NCBI GenBank assembly: GCA_030616165.1
Contig: JAUWXV010000079.1
Span: 1-13,915, forward strand
Length of the DNA: 13,915 nt
Reading direction: 5' to 3'
Source of the DNA: a bacterium
GTDB taxonomy: Bacteria; SM23-31; JAUVVT01
Part shown: piece after piece, positions 8,227 through 13,915 of the stretch
Layout: every line of letters begins with the position of its first letter
Position numbering within the stretch: position 1 is the first letter of the stretch
The notes under the pieces: generated by a model
The model's input: the letters and a program-made list of their open reading frames with translations, nothing else
What the model was told of the DNA's origin: nothing
Database searches by the model: none
Position numbers and translations under genes: made by a program

Positions 8227-10590
8227 TTAAAAGCCCATGTGCTCGGTTCGCTTGATTATTTCATTCTGCAGGTCTTTTCCGACATCGATAAAATAATCAC
8301 TGTATCCGGCAACTCGCACAATTAAGTCCCTGAATTTTTCGGGATGTTGCTGTGCATCGCGAAGCGTTTTGGCAGTGACAACGTTAAACTGTACATGGTG
8401 TCCATCGAGTTTAAAATATGATCTAATGAGGTGGGCTAATTTTGTTAGCCCTTCATTCCCCTCAAGTATCTGCGGAGAAAATTTCATATTCAAAAGCGTA
8501 CCGCCAGTTCGGATATGATCCATTTTTGAAACAGACTTAAAAACGGCTGTCGGGCCCTTTCTGTCCGCACCCTGAACGGGTGATACTCCTTCCGAAAGCG
8601 GATCCCCCGCTTTTCGTCCATCAGGGGTAGCTTTGATGACAGACCCGAAATATATATGAACGGTAGTCGACAATAAATTTATCCTGTAATGTCCTCCTTT
8701 TGTATTCTTTCTTCCATTAACCGCGTCATAATAAACCTCGAAAAGCTCTTTCATTATATCGTCAGCATAATCATCGTCATTACCATATTTAGGAGTCTTA
8801 TTAAGCATTATTTGACGATGCTTATCATACCCCTCAAAATTGCTGCTAAGCATATGCATCAGTTCCCGCATCGTAAATCTTTTCCTGTCAAAAACGTTAT
8901 ATTTTATTGATGTCATTGCATCCGTTAACATACCCAGACCCACTCCCTGAATATAAGTAGTATTATACCGCGCTCCCCCATTATGATAATCTTCCCCTTT
9001 TTTTATGCAGTCATAAATCAACAACGAAAGAAAGGGTACAGGCATGTAATCTGCATAGATTCTCTCTATTATATTGTTACCTTTAACTTTAATATCAATG
9101 AAATGACGAATCTGTTTTTTATATGCATCAAGTAATTCATCAAATGTTTTGAATTTTAGAGGATTACCTGTTTTTATTCCGATTTTTTTGCCGGTACGTG
9201 GATCTGCTCCATTGTTTAAAGTGATTTCAAGTATCTTTACCATATTGAAATAGCCGGTCAGATTGTAATTTTCCTTTCCGAATGCTCCGGTTTCAACACA
9301 ACCGCTCGTGCCGCCGTTACGTGCGTCTTCAACTGATTTCTCTTGGCGAATAAGTTCCTGAATAACCGCATCACTGTTAAAAATTGACGGCTGACCGAAT
9401 CCTTTTCTCACAACTTGCAAGGCTTTTTTTAGAAATCTGTCCGGTGTTTTTTTGCTAATCTGGACCGATGGACTTGGCTGAATCAATTTCATTTCCATAA
9501 TTACATCAAGTATAAGATACGACAGTTCATTGACCGCATCCGAACCGTCAGGTTTTATTCCGCCTATATTAATTTGTGCAAAATCGTTGTACGTGGCACT
9601 TTCCTCAGCCGTTATACCAACTTTCGGCGGTGCTGGTTGATTATTGAACTTTATCCAGAATGCCTGGAGAAGTTCTTTTGCTTGGTCTTTTGTCAGGCTT
9701 CCATCTTCAATCCCTTGTTTGTAAAAAGGATATAGGTGTTGGTCAAGCCTGCCCGGATTGAATGAATCCCAGGGATTAAGCTCGGTAATAATTCCAAGAT
9801 GAACAAACCAGTAATACTGAAGTGCCTCCCAGAAATTCCGGGGAGCGTGTGCGGGAACATGAGTGCAAATCTCACTTATACGCTCTAACTCTTTTTTCCG
9901 CTGGGCATTTATCTTTTTTTGTGCATATTCTGCTGCCTTTTCTGAATGACGCTTTGCAAAGATAATTAGTGCATTTGCAGAAATGTCCATCGCTCTCAGC
10001 TCTTCTCTCTTATTATAGGCCTCAGGATCATCGAAAAAATCAAGATTTTTAATCCTCCATTTTATTTCATTTTTAAAATCAAGCATTCCTTTATGATATA
10101 TTTTATCATCCAGAACTGTATGTCCGGGCGCTCGCTGTTCCATAAATTCAGTAAAAACTCCAGCATCATATGCATCTCTCCATTCCACGGACATTTCATG
10201 AAAAATTTTTTCCCTGATCGTTTTTCCTTTCCAGAACGGAATAATCACTTCCTTATATAATCTTTTTGTTTCACCGCTTACTCTAAATGGGATTTTCTTT
10301 CGTGAATTCAGTATATCCAAATCTTTAATGCTGTGGGTGGTAAGCTCAGGATACGTATATACCTCTTTTGGTGCCGGACCTCTTTCCCCTACAATAAGTT
10401 CACCGTCGTTAATGCATATACTCTTACGTTCCATCATATATTTAAATGCCAAAGCTCTTTGTACAGGAGGAGAAACGCTGTATGAGGCATTATTTTTATA
10501 AAACTCAGTAATTAACAAAGCTCTTTCCGAAGAGAGACAAGGAGTTGCATTGATACTGTGTTCCCTTAGCTTTCTTATTCTCTCGTTCAA
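8227..10590 (-). CDS. hypD: Glycyl radical enzyme, probable 4-hydroxyproline dehydratase
   Basis: A 787-residue cytoplasmic glycyl radical enzyme of the dehydratase type. The thiyl cysteine and base lie in GTSGCVETG (Cys431, Glu433), and the radical glycine is Gly762 in RVAGYSDYF. Compared from memory with Clostridioides difficile HypD, every active-site residue I recall falls here at a constant offset of 3: Cys434/431, Glu436/433, Gly765/762, Asp278/275 (LNPWDSF), His160/157, Phe152/149, Ser334/331, Phe340/337, Tyr450/447, Thr645/642. HypD removes water from trans-4-hydroxy-L-proline to give pyrroline-5-carboxylate, which ProC reduces to proline. No proC is in the window. Related enzymes use other hydroxyproline isomers, so stereochemistry is open. 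The start is TTG (10588-10590) with GGGAGGA 7 nt upstream, 4 bp after the activase stop. The CVE motif excludes pyruvate formate-lyase. This hypD is unrelated to the hydrogenase maturation gene of the same name. Confidence 0.88.
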   Translation of the reverse strand: MNERIRKLREHSINATPCLSSERALLITEFYKNNASYSVSPPVQRALAFKYMMERKSICINDGELIVGERGPAPKEVYTYPELTTHSIKDLDILNSRKKIPFRVSGETKRLYKEVIIPFWKGKTIREKIFHEMSVEWRDAYDAGVFTEFMEQRAPGHTVLDDKIYHKGMLDFKNEIKWRIKNLDFFDDPEAYNKREELRAMDISANALIIFAKRHSEKAAEYAQKKINAQRKKELERISEICTHVPAHAPRNFWEALQYYWFVHLGIITELNPWDSFNPGRLDQHLYPFYKQGIEDGSLTKDQAKELLQAFWIKFNNQPAPPKVGITAEESATYNDFAQINIGGIKPDGSDAVNELSYLILDVIMEMKLIQPSPSVQISKKTPDRFLKKALQVVRKGFGQPSIFNSDAVIQELIRQEKSVEDARNGGTSGCVETGAFGKENYNLTGYFNMVKILEITLNNGADPRTGKKIGIKTGNPLKFKTFDELLDAYKKQIRHFIDIKVKGNNIIERIYADYMPVPFLSLLIYDCIKKGEDYHNGGARYNTTYIQGVGLGMLTDAMTSIKYNVFDRKRFTMRELMHMLSSNFEGYDKHRQIMLNKTPKYGNDDDYADDIMKELFEVYYDAVNGRKNTKGGHYRINLLSTTVHIYFGSVIKATPDGRKAGDPLSEGVSPVQGADRKGPTAVFKSVSKMDHIRTGGTLLNMKFSPQILEGNEGLTKLAHLIRSYFKLDGHHVQFNVVTAKTLRDAQQHPEKFRDLIVRVAGYSDYFIDVGKDLQNEIIKRTEHMGF

Positions 10591-10594
10591 GGAT

Positions 10595-11500
10595 TTATCC
10601 TCCCACTTTTATGATAAATTCACGTTTTTCAAATATTTTTTTTATTTCGTCGATAATGTCATTTGGTTCTGGGAAATTTTCGATAACCATACCTGGTGAA
10701 CTCAGCCGCATATACTTTGATACACCAAAATTATGATACGGCAAAATATTAATCTCTTTAATGTTTTTTAAGGGTAAAAGAAAATCTGCGATATCTTCAA
10801 TATGTGTAACATTGTCATTTACTCCATGAATAATTGGAATCCTGACAACTATATTGTTACCATTCGAAGATAATTTTTTAAGATTTTCCAGAATAGGCTC
10901 ATTTGAAACACCGGTATACTCAATATGAACACGATTATCAATTACTTTTAAATCATATAAAAACAGATCAACCTTATCTTGAACAGTCTCAATTGCCTGA
11001 TAAGGACAATAGCCCGATGTGTCCACTGCCGTATGTACATCTCTTTCTTTACATTGCTTCAGTAAATTGTTCAAAAAATCATGCTGAAACAGCGGTTCAC
11101 CCCCGGAAAAAGCTACACCACCGCCTGATTCATCAAAAAATATAACATCTCTCTCAATCTCATTAATAACTTCTTCAACACTCATATCCTTTCCAACGAT
11201 TTCCAGAGCTTCAGTACTGCATACTTTTACACATTCCCCGCACAGATTACATTTCTTCTTATCAATATATTTTGTATTGCCCTTTTTAATAATTGCATCG
11301 TAAGAACAAATATTTAAACAATCATCACATTGGCTACATCTATTTTCCCAGAAAATAACTTCGGGTTCTTTGGCAATTCCTTCAGGATTTTGGCACCAAC
11401 GACATTGCATGGGACAACCTTTGAAAAAAATTGTCGTACGAATTCCAGGACCGTCATGAATTGCATATCTTTTTATGTCAAAAACTATACCATTTTGCAT
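10595..11500 (-). CDS. Glycyl radical enzyme activating enzyme (radical SAM)
   Basis: A 301-residue radical SAM activase that places the glycyl radical on the downstream enzyme. The sequence shows DGPGIRTTIFFKGCP, then the CxxxCxxC cluster site at Cys29, Cys33 and Cys36 (CPMQCRWC). A bacterial ferredoxin insert follows with two CxxCxxCxxxC sets (Cys55, 58, 61, 65 and Cys84, 87, 90, 94) for two extra [4Fe-4S] clusters. SGGEP at 132-136 binds the SAM amino group, and LPYHNFGVSKY near 255 is the usual C-terminal motif. The two-cluster insert is typical of activases for glycyl radical dehydratases and lyases rather than the shorter pyruvate formate-lyase activase. It is the first gene of the operon; its stop lies 4 bp before the TTG of the dehydratase, so one transcript and a dedicated pairing are likely. 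The ATG at 11498-11500 has no Shine-Dalgarno sequence, unlike its neighbours. Confidence 0.92.
   Translation of the reverse strand: MQNGIVFDIKRYAIHDGPGIRTTIFFKGCPMQCRWCQNPEGIAKEPEVIFWENRCSQCDDCLNICSYDAIIKKGNTKYIDKKKCNLCGECVKVCSTEALEIVGKDMSVEEVINEIERDVIFFDESGGGVAFSGGEPLFQHDFLNNLLKQCKERDVHTAVDTSGYCPYQAIETVQDKVDLFLYDLKVIDNRVHIEYTGVSNEPILENLKKLSSNGNNIVVRIPIIHGVNDNVTHIEDIADFLLPLKNIKEINILPYHNFGVSKYMRLSSPGMVIENFPEPNDIIDEIKKIFEKREFIIKVGG
10598..10604 (-). promoter_or_regulatory. Ribosome binding site for the TTG start of the dehydratase
   Basis: GGGAGGA on the minus strand lies inside the last codons of the activase gene, 7 nt before the TTG at 10588-10590. It supports TTG as the true start and suggests coupled translation of activase and enzyme. 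Confidence 0.7.
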
Positions 11501-11524
11501 ACAATAATATAATATTTAATTAAT

Positions 11525-11554
11525 CAAAATACAAAATAATAAAAAAAACACAAA
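11525..11554 (-). promoter_or_regulatory. Possible Bacteroidota-type promoter of the activase operon
   Basis: On the minus strand TTTG (11551-11554) is followed after 19 nt by TATTTTG (11525-11531), about 25 nt before the ATG. The arrangement recalls the Bacteroidota consensus TTTG-N19-TAnnTTTG, but the second box is one base short, and the region is so T-rich that chance matches are likely. Confidence 0.27.
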
Positions 11555-11681
11555 TCATATTTATTGAAGTTTCTATTATAAAAAAATATTGTATTTATAC
11601 ATCATCAAGACATTTTGGACACTCTAACTTAAAAAATAAGAGACACATTTTACTTTATCAAGTGATTTTTACTATTTTTTT

Positions 11682-11704
11682 CCACCCTGCCAATTCTTGC
11701 CACT
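11682..11704 (+). repeat. Left arm of a 23-bp inverted repeat
   Basis: The plus strand starts CCACCCTGCCAATTCTTGCC and ends ACT. Its reverse complement matches 12375-12397 at 22 of 23 positions by direct reading. The arms enclose 670 bp of AT-rich DNA and may be the terminal repeats of a small non-autonomous element or copies of a dispersed genomic repeat. Confidence 0.7.
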
Positions 11705-11736
11705 ATTAGTTTCCTTTTTCTTTTTTATTTTATGAT

Positions 11737-11756
11737 TTATGCCCAGATTATGCCCA
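11737..11756 (+). repeat. Paired TTATGCCCA repeats, 11-bp period
   Basis: TTATGCCCA occurs at 11737-11745 and again at 11748-11756, an 11-bp period that places both on the same face of the helix. A related pair lies at 12075-12093. This spacing suggests paired protein-binding sites, such as recombinase arm sites, but no protein is assigned. Confidence 0.45.
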
Positions 11757-11845
11757 AAATTTCATGTAATATAAGTAAACATAGGTAAATATAGTGAAAT
11801 ATCGGCGGAAGTAAAGGTGGTTTAAATTTTTGTTTTTAACAAAAA

Positions 11846-11875
11846 ATAGTTACTTATTGTTAATTATAGTTACTT
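11846..11875 (+). repeat. Direct repeat ATAGTTACTT, 20-bp period
   Basis: The 10-mer ATAGTTACTT occurs at 11846-11855 and 11866-11875, about two helical turns apart, just before the tRNA-like fragment. It may be a binding site or chance in AT-rich DNA. Confidence 0.4.
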
Positions 11876-11887
11876 TTGTGAAAAGGG

Positions 11888-11918
11888 GAGTAACGGACTC
11901 TTAATCGGAGGGTCGCTG
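11888..11918 (+). pseudogene. tRNA-Lys(CTT)-like fragment, possible attachment-site scar
   Basis: The sequence GAGTAACGGACTCTTAATCG followed by GAGGGTCGCTG resembles the D-arm end, anticodon arm (loop CTCTTAA, anticodon CTT) and start of the T arm of a bacterial tRNA-Lys. The 5' acceptor and D arm are absent, and the match stops before the T loop (AAAACTG instead of GGTTCGA). The anticodon stem carries mismatches (ACGGA against TCGGA). It therefore cannot be a working tRNA. tRNA anticodon-to-T-arm segments are common integration sites, so I infer an att scar. Confidence 0.4.
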
Positions 11919-12074
11919 AAAACTGAAAAGTCAAAAAGAAAGATTATTTTAAGAATATGTAGAAATTTTCGGTACATTCCAGATCCAACAATAGAAATTT
12001 ATATTATAAAAATCTAACTTTTATTAAGGAAGTTAAAAAAAAATTTTTAATATAAGAAAATGTTTAAAATATTG

Positions 12075-12093
12075 TGTGCCCAATATGTGCCTA
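12075..12093 (+). repeat. Second TGTGCCCA/TGTGCCTA pair, 11-bp period
   Basis: TGTGCCCA at 12075-12082 and TGTGCCTA at 12086-12093 repeat the 11-bp spacing of the pair at 11737-11756. The tRNA-like fragment lies between the two pairs, an arrangement reminiscent of arm sites flanking a recombination core. Confidence 0.42.
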
Positions 12094-12199
12094 AAAATGA
12101 ATAAAAATATAACAAAATATACTAAAATTGGAATTTATAGAAGGTGTTATTTAGTAGTGTTAAATTTAATATTTTTAAAATATTTGTAGTATAAATAAG

Positions 12200-12260
12200 T
12201 AGTGGAGCAGAGCCCGAGTACTCGGGACGACCTCATCCGTGCAAGGGATAAGTTCCACTA
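12200..12260. other. GC-rich structured element with perfect 14-bp palindrome
   Basis: An outer 7-bp stem, TAGTGGA (12200-12206) with TCCACTA (12254-12260), encloses the perfect palindrome CCCGAGTACTCGGG (12213-12226) and a second short stem, ATCC (12235-12238) with GGAT (12246-12249). The nested layout resembles a three-way junction RNA or a folded single-strand DNA site. The GC-rich block stands out from AT-rich surroundings. It matches no riboswitch or ribozyme that I recognise, and no U-tract follows on either strand, so it is not a simple terminator. It could be an element end, a recombination site or a non-coding RNA. Confidence 0.5.
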
Positions 12261-12348
12261 TTTTAAACAACTTTGTAACTCATTAATAAACAATATAACT
12301 GCGTATGGCTGCTGAACTTACATCACCTTTTTTATATTGCCACCATTG

Positions 12349-12397
12349 CCACGAAAGCCACGATTAACACCAAAAGTGGCAAGAATTGGCAAGGTGG
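12349..12397 (+). repeat. Right arm of the 23-bp inverted repeat, with local hairpin
   Basis: AGTGGCAAGAATTGGCAAGG followed by TGG occupies 12375-12397 and matches the left arm in inverted orientation. Just before it, CCACCATTGCCAC and further GCCAC copies allow CCACC-(A)-TTGCCA to pair with TGGCAAGGTGG, giving a local hairpin with one bulge. The several GCCAC/TTGCCA copies suggest a dispersed repeat family. The arm lies about 75 bp downstream of the GH109-like stop codon. Confidence 0.55.
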
Positions 12398-12471
12398 GTG
12401 TTATCCCATCGTATGAGTTAATTATTTATATCATAACCACACTTTTTGATTCTTTGATAAATTTTATATTA

Positions 12472-13788
12472 TTAAACAAATTCAATTGGTGGTCTGGTTT
12501 TCCATTTACCTTTAGTAAAGTCAGGAAAATCAACAGACTTACCTCTGTTCGCGACAGATATTTCTGATAATGGTGAAATGACACTACTGGTAACAGAGTC
12601 ATATACATCCGTATCCGGCATCCTATCTTCGCGAATTGCCTGAATTAGTCTTTCCCAAATCATTGATGAAGGCAGACTGCCAGTACTTACTGACACTCGT
12701 GGTTTAGGCTTATGATTTTTTATTATTGGATGCTCATACTCTTCAAAATATTTATCTGGTGATTCCCACTGGTGTGGTCTAGGACTTATTCCATCGATAT
12801 AAATATAGTGTAGTCCTAAAGCTCTCTGACTCATATAGATAGCTTTAGTTCCCTGAAGTCGGAAAAATGAACGTGGATGAGGCGTGTTTGTATCAAAATT
12901 AAGGGTGACTAATTTCCCGTCAATGGTGCGAAGGATTGTTTGGTTATAATCGCCTTGAGCCATTATTTTTGTAGCATATGGGTGGTCTTCACCGTAGTTT
13001 AAATCGGCAAACTCGTTAATGGTTTTTGCTCTCGAACTCATGGATACAAGAAAATCAAACCTATCTCCGTGATTTATATTAAAAGGACAACTTATTGATG
13101 CCATAGGGTGGTCAGGGTAGAGATTGCCGTTTCGGTCAGCCGAGTGCTGCAAGCGCCAGGGTTCACCCGAAGGATTGAACTTAGTTCCTCTAAGGTCGTG
13201 TACATATTCACCTTCGGCATGAACAACATCACCAAATAAACCCTTACGGATCATATTCAAAATAGTGTGCCTGCGGTAATTCTCCAGCCCCAATGTAGCC
13301 CACTTACCTGTACTTTCGTATGTTTCTACTAATTCCCAAGCTTCATCAACTGTTATCACGATAGGAACTTCACTTACAGCATTCTTGCTGTTCTTCATTG
13401 CAGAAAGGCATACTGGAGTGTGCCATTCCCAAGAGGTACAGCAGATAACGACATCTAAATCCTCTTGTTCGCACAACCGCTTAAAATCTGTTCTATTTTT
13501 TCCATAAAGCCTCGGTGCGGGTTGACCAGCGGCTTCAACTAAGCGTTTTGCGTTGTACAATCTTGAATTTTTAATATCACAAAGAGCTGGGACTTCCACC
13601 CCTTCTATCCGAAGGGCACTATTAAGGTGAGAAGTTCCGCGTCCTCCAACACCTACAAAACCTATCTTGACTTTTCTGCTATACTGAGCATTGGTTTTGC
13701 TGGGAGTAACTATTCCGCTCGCAACTACACTCGCACCGGCAGCTGCACCAATTTTTAAAAAATCTCTGCGGTTTAGATTTCTATTCAT
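12472..13788 (-). CDS. GH109-like Gfo/Idh/MocA-fold protein, Tat-exported
   Basis: A 438-residue protein. Residues 1-35 are a twin-arginine signal (LNRRDFLKIGAAAGAS), so it is exported folded, fitting a protein that carries bound NAD. Residues about 40-160 are the Rossmann domain with GFVGVGGRG at 43-51; the usual Gfo/Idh/MocA EKP is replaced by SEVP (139-142), as in GH109 proteins. WEWHTPVCL, LENYRRHTILNMIRKGLFGDV, EYVHDLRG, WRLQH and RNGNLYPDH (His227) match the GH109 order. Known GH109 enzymes hydrolyse alpha-N-acetylgalactosaminides by an NAD-dependent redox-elimination mechanism. Here the usual YPTHGLGP reads YPDHPMAS, so specificity may differ, or this may be a relative outside GH109. 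The AGGAGA ribosome binding site lies 6 nt before the ATG. It is the first gene of the same-strand series but is separated from the rest by a 970-bp gap. Confidence 0.85.
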   Translation of the reverse strand: MNRNLNRRDFLKIGAAAGASVVASGIVTPSKTNAQYSRKVKIGFVGVGGRGTSHLNSALRIEGVEVPALCDIKNSRLYNAKRLVEAAGQPAPRLYGKNRTDFKRLCEQEDLDVVICCTSWEWHTPVCLSAMKNSKNAVSEVPIVITVDEAWELVETYESTGKWATLGLENYRRHTILNMIRKGLFGDVVHAEGEYVHDLRGTKFNPSGEPWRLQHSADRNGNLYPDHPMASISCPFNINHGDRFDFLVSMSSRAKTINEFADLNYGEDHPYATKIMAQGDYNQTILRTIDGKLVTLNFDTNTPHPRSFFRLQGTKAIYMSQRALGLHYIYIDGISPRPHQWESPDKYFEEYEHPIIKNHKPKPRVSVSTGSLPSSMIWERLIQAIREDRMPDTDVYDSVTSSVISPLSEISVANRGKSVDFPDFTKGKWKTRPPIEFV

Positions 13789-13899
13789 AGCGTTTCTCCT
13801 CTATTTTATTTAAATATCTGAGAGTTTATCTCAATTTTTTCATAAATTCCCTTCTATCACAAGAAATACAATTTAGCAATTAATATTATAAAATCCTAT

Positions 13900-13907
13900 C
13901 AAAGGTA
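13900..13907 (-). promoter_or_regulatory. TACCTTTG, possible Bacteroidota -7 element
   Basis: TACCTTTG on the minus strand matches the Bacteroidota -7 consensus TAnnTTTG exactly and lies about 110 nt upstream of the GH109-like start. The -33 TTTG partner would fall beyond the window edge, so it cannot be confirmed. The remaining DNA from 13789 is AT-rich leader. Confidence 0.3.
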
Positions 13908-13915
13908 TAATTAAC

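Larger units (their letters stand above)
11501..12471. other. AT-rich gene-free gap with mobile-element scars
   Basis: No gene of normal size is present in these 971 bp, which are much more AT-rich than the flanking coding regions. The gap holds a near-perfect 23-bp inverted repeat at 11682-11704 and 12375-12397, two pairs of TGCCCA-type repeats with 11-bp spacing, a tandem ATAGTTACTT repeat, a tRNA-Lys-like fragment near 11888-11918 and a GC-rich palindromic element at 12200-12260. I infer a decayed integrated element about 700 bp long, now without a recombinase gene. It separates the GH109-like gene from the activase operon. Confidence 0.45.

Noticed and set aside
8227-10590. Pyruvate formate-lyase or choline/glycerol lyase identity
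   Set aside because: A single cysteine in GCVE excludes pyruvate formate-lyase, and the pocket residues follow HypD rather than CutC or glycerol dehydratase.
11617-11646. GGACACTCTAACTT...AAGAGACAC as an insertion sequence end
   Set aside because: The partial symmetry is short, and no matching second end or transposase was found in the window.
12202-12315. GTG-started 37-codon frame over the palindromic element (VEQSPSTRDDLIRARDKFHY...)
   Set aside because: It looks faintly protein-like but has no ribosome binding site or known family; the symmetrical structure explains the sequence better.
11501-12471. CRISPR array or riboswitch for the activase operon
   Set aside because: There are no regularly spaced direct repeats, and no known riboswitch core lies near the activase start.

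Overview
The window reads as a piece of an AT-rich, anaerobic, Gram-negative-type genome. Sec, lipoprotein and Tat export signals occur together, and an oxygen-sensitive glycyl radical enzyme is present. The family mix (DUF1680/GH127, GH109-like, S9 and DUF885 enzymes) resembles polymer-degrading members of Bacteroidota or the wider FCB group (KSB1, Marinimicrobia and similar). Most genes have a clear GGAGG-type ribosome binding site, which is unusual for classical Bacteroides, so the phylum is left open.

All seven full-size genes lie on the minus strand, so transcription runs from high to low coordinates. In that order: a Tat-exported GH109-like oxidoreductase-fold protein (12472-13788); a 970-bp AT-rich gap with scars of a mobile element (inverted repeat, tRNA-Lys-like fragment, 11-bp-phased short repeats, a strong palindrome); a two-gene operon of a glycyl radical activating enzyme and its glycyl radical enzyme, best read as a 4-hydroxyproline dehydratase (8227-11500); a 623-bp gap with a broken plus-strand HTH gene; a GH127 beta-L-arabinofuranosidase lipoprotein (5192-7603); a possible 38-residue exported peptide or gene stub; a DUF885 metallohydrolase and an S9 prolyl-oligopeptidase-type serine peptidase 29 bp apart (979-5003); and the first 233 residues of a second DUF1680/GH127-type protein running off the left edge.

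The striking point is the combination. Plant extensins and related hydroxyproline-rich glycoproteins carry beta-L-arabinofuranose chains on 4-hydroxyproline and alpha-galactose on serine. The window encodes two beta-L-arabinofuranosidase-family proteins, a GH109-like protein, two exported peptidase-type enzymes including a prolyl-type one, and a dehydratase for free hydroxyproline with its activase. I infer a candidate pathway: strip sugars and cut the peptide outside the cytoplasm, then ferment hydroxyproline inside it. No transporter and no pyrroline-5-carboxylate reductase is visible, and the genes fall into several transcription units, so this remains a testable hypothesis.
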